From the NCBI RefSeq assembly GCF_014202765.1, contig NZ_JACHHN010000001.1, forward strand, positions 332,118 to 396,117: a stretch of 64,000 nucleotides of DNA, in the 5' to 3' direction. The translations under genes and the position numbers were made by a program. Source of the stretch: Silvimonas terrae (lineage in GTDB: Bacteria; Pseudomonadota; Gammaproteobacteria; Burkholderiales; Chitinibacteraceae). The notes beneath the pieces were generated by a model. That model did no database searches. It was not told the DNA's origin and saw only the letters and a program-made list of their open reading frames with translations. Shown one piece after another: positions 18,315-30,500 of the stretch; position 1 is the stretch's first letter; each line of letters opens with the position of its first letter.

Positions 18315-18984
18315 CTTACTCGATCATATTTTTGGCGTGACTGTATGAATGTTTAGTTATTTGCGAACCACACGTACATTCATTCTGAAAAACCATCGAG
18401 CTTGGTCTGGTTCCTGAATAGGGCTCGCCATCGGCCAAGGTGGGTCAAACTGGCCGTTATAGTCAGCGCTCTTGAAAGTCGGTGCATTGGTTTGCTCATC
18501 ATGCCTTGATCTTGATGAAGGGGGCCCGCTCCAGAAGAGGGGGCACTCAACGGATTTGGGGTGTTAGTGTGGGCATCCTCTTGAAGGTTGTAACATTAAC
18601 ACTCGTGTGATTTCTCACATCTAACGCATGAGCTTTTCACGAGGGCGCCCGGCCTCAAGGGGTTGATCTTTAAATCGCTTTGCTAAACCCGCTGATTCTA
18701 ACCCTGCTTCAAGAGGGGGTAATCGGGAATGCATGCACATGCTTTTCATTGAATATGAGCGCCCCATTTGAACCTCATTCAGCCTGTCCATATATGGCTT
18801 GCTGCATGGTGGATGTTAGTCCAGACGATTGGGGCGCACCCAATAAGTAATGGGGTTCATGAGAAAGCAATAATGGGCTTTTTCCCGATATTAATCTGTA
18901 ATTAATTTTTATTTTCCAATAGGAGATATTGTTTTTTCTGGGTTAATTCAAAAACTCAATAAAACAAATATTCCTAAAGGTGTC
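18315..18984. other. Gene-free stretch
   Basis: There are 670 bases with no convincing frame on either strand. The last 120 bases are AT-rich, unlike the surroundings, and could hold the promoter of the two micro-ORFs that follow. Confidence 0.5.
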
Positions 18985-19053
18985 ATGATGGACTCCGCGC
19001 GCAATTTGAAGAATCTGCTGGAGTCATCAGAGAATTGGAGTTTCTTTAAATGA
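18985..19053 (+). CDS. Possible 22-residue micro-ORF
   Basis: The peptide starts with two Met codons (18985, 18988) after an AAAGG site, has charged and amide-rich content (NLKNLLESSENWSFFK) and ends in TGA overlapping the start of the next micro-ORF (ATGA). It is too short to judge by composition; the coupling is the main evidence. Confidence 0.3.
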   Translation: MMDSARNLKNLLESSENWSFFK

Positions 19054-19157
19054 GTAAAGTATTGTTTTGGGCGTTCATGGTCGTCATAGGCCTGTTCGCT
19101 GCCGCTTATATCGGTCTTTCAGTGAGTCGAATTTATTGCTCTTTGGCAGGGTGTTGA
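19050..19157 (+). CDS. Possible 35-residue single-pass membrane protein
   Basis: The protein starts MSKVLFWAFMVVIGLFAAAY, a strong membrane helix, and ends with two cysteines (YCSLAGC). A GGAG site lies 10 bases upstream, and the start overlaps the preceding micro-ORF by 4 bases. Small hydrophobic proteins of this size occur as regulators or toxins, but nothing specific is recognised here. Confidence 0.4.
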   Translation: MSKVLFWAFMVVIGLFAAAYIGLSVSRIYCSLAGC

Positions 19158-19753
19158 TCCGGTGCCACGCTGGCGGCATGGGTATCCTCCGGCGGCCTTT
19201 GTCTCCCCGACACCTGCGCTAACCACATCTGACCGGTGAGCGGGTAAGGCCCTCAGGCACACCCACGCCAACTGCGTTGGTTGGGGTGACCGGGTCGGGG
19301 CGGGGTAGGGTCGCTCCGTACTCATTGAGTGTGTCTGGACGATTTTTGCATTATTTCCTGGAGCTAGCCCAAGCTCTCATTGCCGGTTCCGCTTGCCCTT
19401 TGCCCAGCTTTCCGCGCGCGATTTACCTCATTTCCCGACCAGAAATTTTTCCTCAACGATCCTTGAATTTTACGCCTTTCGAGTTTCCGGCATCCCTCTG
19501 GCTTGGCAGCCAGCGGGCGATAGTAGAGCCATGCTTTGCCACAAATTTGTGAAAAATTACCTATGCCACCCCCTCCTTGGGGGCGGGGAGGGGGCGGTAG
19601 TGGTGGGGAATGATTGCGTAAGTTATTGGTTGCTTTAGACAAATACTTGGCAATCGACATTTCAGGGTTCTTGGGTTGTGCATCAAGTGTGCCGCCCCCG
19701 ATTGTGGTCAAAGCGCCGCACCCCCCATTTCTAAATTTGTGGAATTATCAAAA
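19158..19753. other. Upstream region of the TPS locus, no gene seen
   Basis: These 596 bases precede tpsB. A C-rich run facing a G-rich run (CCACCCCCTCC...GGAGGGGGCGG, about 19566-19595) can fold into a hairpin. The promoter of the tpsBA transcript presumably lies here, but no clear -35/-10 pair stands out. Confidence 0.4.
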
Positions 19754-21427
19754 ATGTTGCAGTTGAATAAACGCGCTACGAAGCGTTCACCCTCCAGATT
19801 TGCGGTGAAGCGCTCAATGTGGGGGGTATCTTTTTGCGCGTTCCTCGCCATGGCGCCTCTAACCTACGCAAAGGGCGAACCGTCCAGCCAGTTGGCCGGT
19901 GTCAGTTGGGAGGGCGTTTCATACCAAACCACACAGCGTTTGCTCAACACTCATATTGAGCCCCGTATGCGCAGCTCCATTGATGCCGCCGCAATCGATG
20001 CCCTGTGTGACGAATTGACCCAGGCCTTGCGTGCTGCGGGTTATGTCGTTGGCCAGGTTGTGGTTGCGCCCCGGGATCGTCAGACCTTTTTGCAGACTGG
20101 CCAACTGCACTTCACGGTATTCGAGGGCAAAGTAGGGGCCATCTCGCTCAGTAACACTTCGCGCGTGGCGGATGACGAACTCAGAAAGATCGCCACCGGG
20201 GCTCTATGCCCAAATGGGGTGGGCGACCAATGCACGCTGACCTCTGCGCGGCTGGAGCGTGCACAACTGCTGCTGCAGGATCTGCCTGGGGTGCACCTGA
20301 ATCAGACCACCTTGAGCCCCCAGGGCGTCGGGGTGGGTCAGACTTCGGTAGGCATCAACGTAGAGAGCAATCGTCCACTGGTAGGCGGGTATGTCGGCCT
20401 GGATAGTTACGGTAACCCGGCAACCGGCGTGGGCGAGTTCAACGCGGGTGTCACGCTCACCAACCTGTTTCATGAAGGTGACGTTATCCAGGCCGCAGGG
20501 CTGGTGACCAATCGTCGTGAGCGAGCGGGTTCGCTGGCAGTTTCTGTACCCGTGAATCACCAGGGTTTGCGTGCCCAAGCGGGCTACAGCCACACGATGT
20601 ATTCGGTGCCCGAAGTGAACTCCAGCGGCAATGCCGATACCGTGAATGTGGGGCTCAGCTATCCGCTGGTTCGTGAACTGGATCGCAACTGGACTTTGTC
20701 CGGCGATGGCCTGGACACCCGCTCCCGACAGGAAGTCAATGGCATGCAGGCATTCGCAACCCGTGAAATCGGTGCAGGGCGGGTGACCATTGCCGGAAAC
20801 GCAGGCGATCGCCCGATTTATCTGGATCAAAGCTATTGGAGTGGTTCGCTCGCCTGGATGGCTGGTGCTGTCGCTCAGGACCTTCAGGGGGCCCAGGACG
20901 TCACTGGACAACTTGGCGGCTTCAACAAGTTCAATCTGAACGGGCTGGGTAAGCTCAAGCTGAACAGCAGCGACTGGTACCTGCTTGCAAATCTGCAACT
21001 GCAGTACGCCACCAGCAACCTGGACTCTTCGCAAAAACTGGCAATTGGCGGCCAGAACGGCGTGCGTGCATACCGGCCAGATGAAGGGTCGTTCGATAGC
21101 GGTGCGGTGGTGAGCTTTGATTTGCGTCGCAGCATTCCCATGCCCAATGGCGACCAATTATCTGTCGGACCTTTGGTGGATTACGCGAGCGGCGTGGTCA
21201 ACAAGAGGGAGTATTCCAATTGGCAGACCATGGATGGCTACAGCGATCCGACCTTGGGGAATCACCGCAAAATTGCCGGTTGGGGTATCGCCGCTGATTA
21301 CGTATCGCCACATGGCTACTCGGCCAACGTCGCATGGTCCCGCCGTTTTGGCGACAGCCCGGATTCCGTCAATCACCCCGGTAGCGCGCAGAACCGCTTC
21401 CTGGGTTCGGTCAGCATGAAGTTCTGA
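19754..21427 (+). CDS. TpsB outer-membrane transporter (FhaC/ShlB/HMW1B type)
   Basis: This 557-residue two-partner secretion transporter carries its partner exoprotein across the outer membrane. After a signal peptide (SMWGVSFCAFLAMAPLTYA) come POTRA segments (YQTTQRLLNTHIEPRM; YVVGQVVVAPRDRQTFLQTGQLHFTVFEGKVG) and a 16-stranded barrel ending SRRFGDS...NRFLGSVSMKF with terminal Phe. The L6-loop signature, usually VRGY, reads VRAY here (GGQNGVRAYRPDEG), and the partner barrel motif is GPLVDYASG. The start at 19754 is chosen for the signal peptide; 26 upstream in-frame codons are unlikely. The cognate TpsA gene follows 85 bases later. Confidence 0.93.
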   Translation: MLQLNKRATKRSPSRFAVKRSMWGVSFCAFLAMAPLTYAKGEPSSQLAGVSWEGVSYQTTQRLLNTHIEPRMRSSIDAAAIDALCDELTQALRAAGYVVGQVVVAPRDRQTFLQTGQLHFTVFEGKVGAISLSNTSRVADDELRKIATGALCPNGVGDQCTLTSARLERAQLLLQDLPGVHLNQTTLSPQGVGVGQTSVGINVESNRPLVGGYVGLDSYGNPATGVGEFNAGVTLTNLFHEGDVIQAAGLVTNRRERAGSLAVSVPVNHQGLRAQAGYSHTMYSVPEVNSSGNADTVNVGLSYPLVRELDRNWTLSGDGLDTRSRQEVNGMQAFATREIGAGRVTIAGNAGDRPIYLDQSYWSGSLAWMAGAVAQDLQGAQDVTGQLGGFNKFNLNGLGKLKLNSSDWYLLANLQLQYATSNLDSSQKLAIGGQNGVRAYRPDEGSFDSGAVVSFDLRRSIPMPNGDQLSVGPLVDYASGVVNKREYSNWQTMDGYSDPTLGNHRKIAGWGIAADYVSPHGYSANVAWSRRFGDSPDSVNHPGSAQNRFLGSVSMKF

Positions 21428-21512
21428 CCCTCGCGCGGTCATCACCCTCCGGGTATTCCAAACGTTTCTGCTGGCTGCCTGGCGGAATCACCAGACATTA
21501 AAGAGTTATCTC

Positions 21513-24500
21513 ATGAACAAAAATCGATATCGCTTGGTATTCAACCGCAAGCGCGCCATGCTGATGGCCGTCGGTGAACACGCAACTTCCCAGGTCAAAG
21601 GGAAAGGCGCCGGGGAACCCGGTGGGTGTGCATCCGTTGCAAATGCGCAGTATTGGCGCACGCCTCTGAGCAGGCTCAAGATTGTCGCAGCGCTCATACT
21701 GGGTGTGGCATTGCCGCTGGAGGCATTTGCCGCAGGCTTGCCGCAAGGCGGGGTGGTCGTTGGCGGTTCCGCCACCATTCAGACCCCCAATACCAACCGG
21801 ATGGTGATCAATCAGGGTTCGCAGCATGCAGCCATCAACTGGAACAGTTTCGATGTAGGCACCGGTAAAAGTGTCCAGTTCGTTCAGCCTTCCAGTTCCG
21901 CTTCCGTACTGAACCGGGTGGTCGGAACCAACGGTTCCAGTCAGATTCTCGGTACGTTGACGGCCAACGGCCAAGTCTACATTGTCAACCCGCAAGGGGT
22001 GATCTTCGGCAAAGGCGCTGTGGTCAACGCGGGTTCCTTCCTGGCCACCACCAAAGACATTGATCCAGCCAACTTCATGGCCAAAGGTAGCGCGCAGTTG
22101 CTGCTCAAAGGCAATGGCGCAAACGATGGCTTGATCGTGAACGAGGGCAATCTCTCGGTTGCGCCGGGCGGATGGATCGCCCTGGTCGGCGACCAGGTTC
22201 GCAATGACGGCGTTCTCACTGCACCGCACGGTACGGTGGCGCTGGCTGCCGGGGACCAAGCGACACTCGTATTATCCAATGGCCAGATGGTCGGCCTGAC
22301 GCTGGATGCTGCCAGCGCCAATGCAAACATCCAGAACACCGGGATGATCAACGCTCAGGGTGGTCGCCTACTGCTGACCGCCAATGGCACAAACACACTC
22401 CTGAATAATGTCATCAATCTCTCTGGCGTGATAGATGTGTCCGGCGACCAGGGAGGTGATGTCACCATCCAGGGCGGCACGCAAGGCATGGTCGATCTTG
22501 CTGGTGTGCATATCAATGCCGCAGGCACTACAGGTTCCGGTGGCCATGTGACGGTCACTGGCCAGGATATTCGCCTGAGTGGTGCCCAGATCGACGCGAC
22601 CGGCGCAAACGGTGGGGGCGCGGTGCTGGTCGGCGGGGCTTTGCATGGCGCGGCAGATACGCAAAGGGCAGCCACCGTCTCCATGGATGGCGCTTCCAGC
22701 ATTGATGCCTCGGCGATACAGACGGGCAATGGCGGTACGGTGGTGCTGTGGTCAAACGACCAGACCACCTTTGGCGGCAGTATCGCTGCGCGTGGTGGGC
22801 AGTTGGGCGGTAATGGCGGCATGGTGGAAACCTCCAGCGCCAATACGCTGGTGTTCAACCCGGTCAATTCAGTGGATACACGTGCCACGCAGGGTACATG
22901 GGGCACTTTGCTGCTGGATCCGCTGAACATCCAGATCACCCATGGTGCGGCCGGAGGCAACACCAGCGGCGGCGTCAACGGGGCCTGCGTCACGGTGAAC
23001 AGTTCGATCACAGACGGCCAGATCATGGCCGAACTGGCGACCAGCAACGTCACGCTGACGGCCAGCAATCTGACTTATGACGATCCCACCGTCAACATCA
23101 CCAGCCATTCCGGTGGCGCCCTGACGCTCAATGCGTATGAACTGCAACTGAAGGGCCAGTATGGCGTCGACGGCGGCCTGAATCTGAACGCATCGAGCCT
23201 GGGGTCTGTCATTGGCGGCAATATCACCGGCAGTGGCGGTCTGACGGTCAGCGGCGGTGGCAACTTTACCCTGCTCGGCACCAATACCTACGCGGGCAGT
23301 ACAACGATCACAGGTGCCACCACAACGCTGATCGTGGGTAACGGCAGCGCATTGGGGGCGCTGGGGGCGGGCGCGGTTGTCGACAACGGCAACCTGATGT
23401 TTAACGTGTCAGGTCCGTTGCAAGTCGCGAATGTGATCAGTGGTACTGGTTCAGTTGCGCAAGTTGGGTCGGGCACAACATCCCTGTCGGGGGCCAATAC
23501 CTATAGCGGCAGCACGGTGATCACCGGTGGGACGCTCCAGGTGGAAACTGGGGGACGCCTTGGTTCGGGAGGGGTGACGGACAACAGCCATCTTGTGTTC
23601 AACCAGTCCGGTAACACGACGGTGGCCGGCACCATTACCGGCAATGGTGATATCAAGCAACAGGGAGCGGGTAGTACACTGTTTGCGCAAAATGTGTCCA
23701 TCGCGCGTATCAATCAGAGCGCCGGCACCGCCATCTTTGGCGGTAACGTCACATTGACATCCGGCATCACCGGCACCGGTGGCACGCTCCAGGTGGGCAA
23801 TGGTGGTGCGGGCAGCCTCAACTTCAATGCAGCCATCAACACTACCGGTAATGTGCTGTTCAACCATGCCGGCACGGTCACCGACAGTCAGGCGATCACT
23901 GCCGGCAACCTGACCTTCAATGATGGAACCATTTCCACCACGGGCGCGATCACCGTCGGCAACATGACAGTCAATGGCTCGGCGGCGACCACGCTCAATG
24001 GCACGCTCAACGCGAGCGGTGGTCTGCTGTTCAACTCGACCGGGCTAAACACGGTCAACGGCGTGATCAGCGGCGCGGCCAGCCTGACGACATCCGGCAG
24101 CGGCAACACAGTACTGACGGCCTGCAACACCTACACGGGCACTAATACCATCAATGCCGGTACCGTCTTGCAAGTGGGGTCGGGTGCATTGGCCGGTGGG
24201 CTGGGTACAGGCGCAGTCATGGACTATGGCACGCTGAATTTCAGCAGCAACACAAATCTGACCTTCGCCAATGCCATCAGCGGCACAGGCGATCTGATCA
24301 GGGGCGGGAGTGGCAGCACCATTCTGACCGGTGTCACCAACTACACCGGCACCACCACAATCAACGGTGCCTGGCTTCAAGTGAATGGCGCCGGTCTGAC
24401 CGGTACGTCCCAGATCATTGACAACAGCGGTATCATATTCAACCTGAATTCTCCCGCTACAGTCGCGACCACCATCAGTGGCGCGGGCCAAGTGCTACAA

Positions 24501-27500
24501 GCGGGCGCCAATCTCACACTCACCGGCAATAATACGTATACCGGCACCACCACCGTCAATTCCGGAAAATGGCTGACAGTGGGCTCGGCAAACGCGCTTA
24601 GCTCGAACGCCGGTACTCTGGCGGTTAATGGCGGCCTGGATGTCAACGGGTACAACCTGACCGCTGCGAACCTCAGCGGCAGTGGCTGGGTATTGAACAA
24701 CGGCGCCAACGCCTCACTGACACTCAATGCGTCGGGTGGCAGTACCGCTGCTTTCACTGGTGTGATCAAGGACGGCACGGGCACGCTGTCGGTGGTCAAA
24801 ACCGGCACCCAGCAGCAGCAATTTGGCGGCAACAACACCTACAGCGGGGGCACCACGATCAACGCTGGCGCTCAGTTGGTGCTCTACGGCAGTGGTCAGC
24901 TCGGCAACGGAAACGTGACCGACAATGGCAACCTGTATTTCTGGAATACCCCCAGCGCGTCGGTGACGTTTACCAACAACATTTCTGGTAACGGTTCGCT
25001 GACGGCGGATGAGGGGAGCGGTGGCAGGATCATTCTCTCTGGGAATAACACCTACACGGGGACCACTGCGGTGATTACCGGCTACCTGGATATCGCGACA
25101 GAGAGTGCGCTGTATGGTGGCAACACCGCCGCATGGACCGCGGCCAATATCCATGTGGCTAACGGTACCGGGCTGGAAGTGCGCCCGGGCAACGGCACTC
25201 TCGGTACCGGATTCACCGACAGTGACATCGCCCAGCTGGTTGGTAACCTGAGCGCCGCCAGTGGCGGCTTGGCAAATGGCAGCTATTTCGGCATCGACAC
25301 CGCCAATGGCAACTACACCCTCAGTCAGGTGTTGACCGACACGGCGCAGGGCAAGTTCGTCCTCGTCGCCGATGGCGGTAAGAGACTCACCGTCACGGGT
25401 GCCAATACCTATACCGGTCAGACTATTGTGGTCAACGGCACCACCCTGAGTTCAAGTGGTAATGCACTGGCCAATACCAGCGTGAATCTGTTTGCCGGTA
25501 CCACCTACGATGTACAAGGAGCGAATGCGACCATTGGCTCGCTGCAGGGCAGCGGCACCGTCACAGATAATGGCGCTAACGCGACGCTCACCCTGGGTGC
25601 AGACAATACCGGCCAAAACTTTACCGGGGTTATCAAGAATGGCCCTGCCGGTGGCGGCGGGGTGCTATCCATCACCAAGGTGGGTACGGGTAACGAGAAC
25701 ATTACGGGTGCCAATACCTATAGCGGTGTAACCACCATCAACTGCGGCACGCTGGGTGGCAACTTTGGCAATACATCGCTGCTGGTCAACAACTCCACGC
25801 TAAGGTTTACACAGAGCAATACAACCGTTTTCAACTACAACTACACCGGCACCGGCGATCTCGTTCAGTCGGGTACCGGCATGACCATCCTGGCGGGCAA
25901 CATCACCATGCTGGGGCAGGTGTTGGTGCAGTGTGGCACGCTGGATTTCGCCACCACCAGCGCGCTCTTTGGCGGTGATACCTCGCAGTGGAACGGCAAT
26001 CGGGTGTTGGTCTCCAACGGTGCCACGCTTGCCGTGATGGCGGGTAACGGCACTTATGGCACGGGGTTCTCCGCATCCGACATGACGACGCTGCTGGCCG
26101 GTCTGAATACATCGTCCGGTGGTTTCGCAGCCGGCGCGGCCTTCGGTATCGACACCTCGAACGGTAACTACACCTTGCCGTTTGTTGTGGGCGACACCAG
26201 GCAAGGCGCGCTGGGCTTGACAGCGCTGGGTAACCACACGCTGGTTATGAGTAACACGAATACCAATACTGGCCCGACCTCCGTTTTGGCGGGCGCAACC
26301 CTGGACCTGACATCCAATACGGCGATAAATGCAAGCTCGTCCGTCAATGTCTTGACTAACGGTACGCTGATCGTGGATGCGGCAGGGACCACCCTGGGCA
26401 ATGTCAGTTTGAACGGCTCCCTCATCGCCAACGCCAGCGGCTTGAATATCAACTGCGTCAGTATGAATGGTGGCACGCTGGACCTGCACGGCAACAACGT
26501 GGCGGTGGCCACGCTGCTCGATGGTACGTCAGCTAGCTCCTATGGCGTCAGTAGCCGGGGCGGCACGATCACCGACAGTAGCACTTTGGCGAGCATGCTG
26601 ACCGTGGGCAGCAGTAACGCCAACTCGGACTTTTCCGGCGCCATTCAGGATGGCGCGGGCAAGGTTGGCCTCACCAAAGTGGGGACGGGCGTTCTCTCTG
26701 TCGGTGGCGGCAAGGCCTTCAGCGGGGGCACTACGATCGCGTGCGGCACGGTGAGCCTGGTCGCGGGTAGCGGCTATTACAAAAATGCGGGTAATTTGGG
26801 CAGCGGGACGATCACCCTGTTGGGTGGTAATTTGATCGCCCAGCAGGCAAGCACTTGGGGTGGTGGGATCACGTTCGGTCTCAGTAATGTCATCAATGGG
26901 GCGGCGAACGGCGCCATAGGGGGAAGCGGCAGTTCCAGAATCCAGCTCGGCGGCGCTGTGAGTGTGGCTGATGGCGTCACGCTCGGCCTGACCAACATCA
27001 ATGCGTACAGCAACATTTCCGGTACCGGCAACCTGCAAACGGGCGGCACCGTTTTCATGACGGGGACCAACAACTACACGGGCACGACGACGATCGGTAG
27101 CGGAACCCTGCAGATCAACGGTGGCAACGGGCCGAGCGTCAGCAGTCAGGTGACCGATAACGGCTCGCTGGTTTTCAATACGGCGACCAACTTCAGCACG
27201 AGCAGCGACATTGTCGGCACCGGTAGCCTGACGCAGTCAGGCAATGGGACCACGACGCTCACGGGCAATATCGGCCTGGCGGGAACCACCACGATCAGTA
27301 ATGGCACCCTGCAGGTAGGCAATGGCAGCGCCGGCAACTGGAGCGGCACCGGCGCGATCACGGACAACAGCAATCTGGTCTTCAATACCGTGAGCAACAC
27401 GACGTTGAAGGGTCTGACGGGCACGGGGTCGGCGAACCTGACGATTGCGAACGGCACCTTGAGCCTGACCCAGCCCGTCAGCCTGACGGGCGCCAACAGC

Positions 27501-30500
27501 ACCCTGACCGCATCGGCTGCCAATGGCATGACGGTGACCGCCAACGTGAGTGCCAACGCGGGTATCGCCCTCACCACCCAGCAGGGCAATCTGACACTGA
27601 GTGGCAATCTGACTGCAAGCAACGGCAACATTACGCTGGCGGCGGGTCAGGGTGGTGTGCTGGGCCAGGCCAGTGGCGTCGACGCCGCTGGCGATGTGAT
27701 CCTGACCACTCCGGGCTCCCTGCGGGCAACCGTGGGTATTGGCAAGACCGTGGCAATTTATTCGGGCAATGCTAATTCGGCAACGCTCCAGACGCTGGTG
27801 GCGAACGGCACGCTGTATAACAAGGTCTTTGGCAGCAACACGAGCACGGTTAACCCGAATGCTAATTTTGGCCTCAACTTGATGTACCGCGTGGAGCCGG
27901 TATTGCCCCTGGCGAATGGCACCTCAGTGGCCGACAAGATTTATGACGGTTCGAGCAGGGTGGCGGTAGTGCTTTCGCCGGGCTCGCATACGACCGTATT
28001 CGATGGCGACTCCTACACCTTCAATTTTGATGGCGGCGTGGGGAACGGCACGGCGGCAAGCGCCCATGCAGGCTGCTGGTCGGTCAACGTGCAGCCCACC
28101 TCTGCGGCGGTGACGGCAGCGACGCTTGGCTCTTGTGTCAGTGGTTACGGCAATGTGGCGTTCGACGGCCTGACCGTGAACATTACACCGGCCACCCTGA
28201 CGGTGAAGGCCGCAGGCGACAGCAAGGTGTATGACGGCACTGCATTGTCGAATGTGACGGCCAACGTGAGCGGCTTTGTCGGCAATGACAGCCTTGCAGG
28301 GAGTGCGGCTGAGGTATTCGCCAGTGCGCATGTACTTGGCGCGGGCCAATCTACACTGGTGGCCAGAAACCTGACCAACGCTTCGGTTGCGGGTGGTGGC
28401 TACATTTCTGATTACACGGTGAACTATGTCAATGCCAGCGGCACGATTACTGCCGCCACCTTGACGTTGACGGCCAATAACCAGAGCAAGACCTACGGGA
28501 CGAGCGACCCGATGCTGAGCTATAACGTGGCCGGCTTGCAAGGTAATGACACCGTCAGCTCGTTGCAGCTGAGCGGCAACCTGGGTCGCCAGGCCGGTGA
28601 GGGCGTGGGCAGTTACGCCATCTCCCACGGGAGTTTGCTGTCTTCGGACACAGACTATGTCATGACAATCAACACCACGGGCGCTCACGAGACCATTACT
28701 CAGGCGAACCTGACGGTGACGGTGTCGCCGGAAAGCACAAGCAAGATTTACGGCAGCAATGACCAGGTGCTGCAATACACGACCGCAGGCGTGATCAATA
28801 CCACGGTCCAGAGTTACGACGCGAACGGCAACCTGGTCAATGTATCGGTCAACGATGCAGGTTCCGGCGCGATGGGGGGTAATCTGGGGCGCCAGTCGGG
28901 CGAAAATGTCGGCACCTACGCCATCACACTGGGTAGCCTGAATTTCTCGAACAGCAACTACGCAGTCGTGCTCAATGCCGCCGGTGCCAATGAGACGATT
29001 GCTGCGGCCAACCTGACGGTGACCGCATCCAATGCCAGCAAGACCTACGGGGCGGATGATCCGACGCTGAACTACACCACCAGCGGGTTGATCAGTGGCA
29101 CGGTGAAGAGCTATGACGCCAACGGGACCCTTGTGAATGTGGCGCTGGCCGATACAGTGGCCACTGCGCTGACCGGCAACCTTGGTCGCCAGACCGGGGA
29201 AGGCGTGGGCAACTACGCGATCACCAATGGCAGCCTGGGCCTGGCGAGCGGTAACTCCAGTAGCAATTATCTGTTGACCATCAACACGACTGGCGCCAAC
29301 GAAACGATTACCGCTGCAGCCCTGACGGTGAATGTTTCGAATGTCAGCAAGACTTACGGCACGGACGACCAGACCCTGGCGTACACCACCAGCGGTTTGG
29401 TGAATGGCACGGTGAAGAGCCGCGATGCATCCGGCAACCTGGTCGATGTGGCACTGGCCGATACGGTCGGCACCACGCTCACCGGCAATCTGGGTCGCCA
29501 GGCGGGGGAGGGCGTGGGCAACCATGCGATCACGCAGGGTAGCCTGGCCGCCAACAGCAACTATGCGCTGACCGTCAACACGGCCGGTGCCCACGAGACG
29601 ATCACCGCTGCTGCATTGACGGTGAATGCTTCGAATGCCAGCAAGACCTACGGCACGGATGATCCGACACTGGCGTATACCACCAGCGGTCTGGTCAACG
29701 CCACGGTGAAGAGCCTGGATGCCAGCGGCAACCTGGTTAATATGGCACTGGCCGATACGGCCGCTACCGCACTGACCGGCAGTCTGGGTCGCCAGGCTGG
29801 TGAAGGGGTGGGCAACTACGCCATTACCAACGGCAGCCTTGCCGCCAACAGCAACTACACGTTGACGGTCAACACGGCGGGTTCCCGCGAGACCATCACC
29901 AAAGCCAATCTGGTGGTGGATGCAGCCAATGCCACAAAGGTTTATGGCAGTGACGATCAGGCGCTGGCGTTTACCACCAGCGGTCTGGCAAACGGCACGG
30001 TGAAGAGCCGCGATGCATCCGGCAACCTGGTCAATGTGGCGCTGGCTGATACAGCCGCTACCGCACTGACCGGCAACCTGGGTCGCCAGGCCGGTGAAGG
30101 CGTGGGCAACTACGCCATCACCAACGGCAGCCTGGCGTCAAACGGCAACTATGCGTTGACGATCCACACTATGGGTACCAGCGAGACCATCACTGCGGCC
30201 ACACTGACCGTGAATGCCTCGAACGCCGGCAAGACCTATGGCACGGATGATCAGGCGCTGGCTTATACGACAACAGGTCTGGTAAACGGTACGGTGAAGA
30301 GTCTGGATGCCAGCGGTAACCTGGTCAACGTGGGCCTGAACGATACAGTGGGCACCACGCTGACCGGTAACCTGGGGCGCCAGGCGGGCGAGAGCGTGGG
30401 CAACCATGCAATCACGCAAGGTAGCCTGGCCGCCAACAGCAACTACGCGTTGACGGTCAACACGGCTGGTGCCAACGAAACAATCAACGCCGCCACACTG

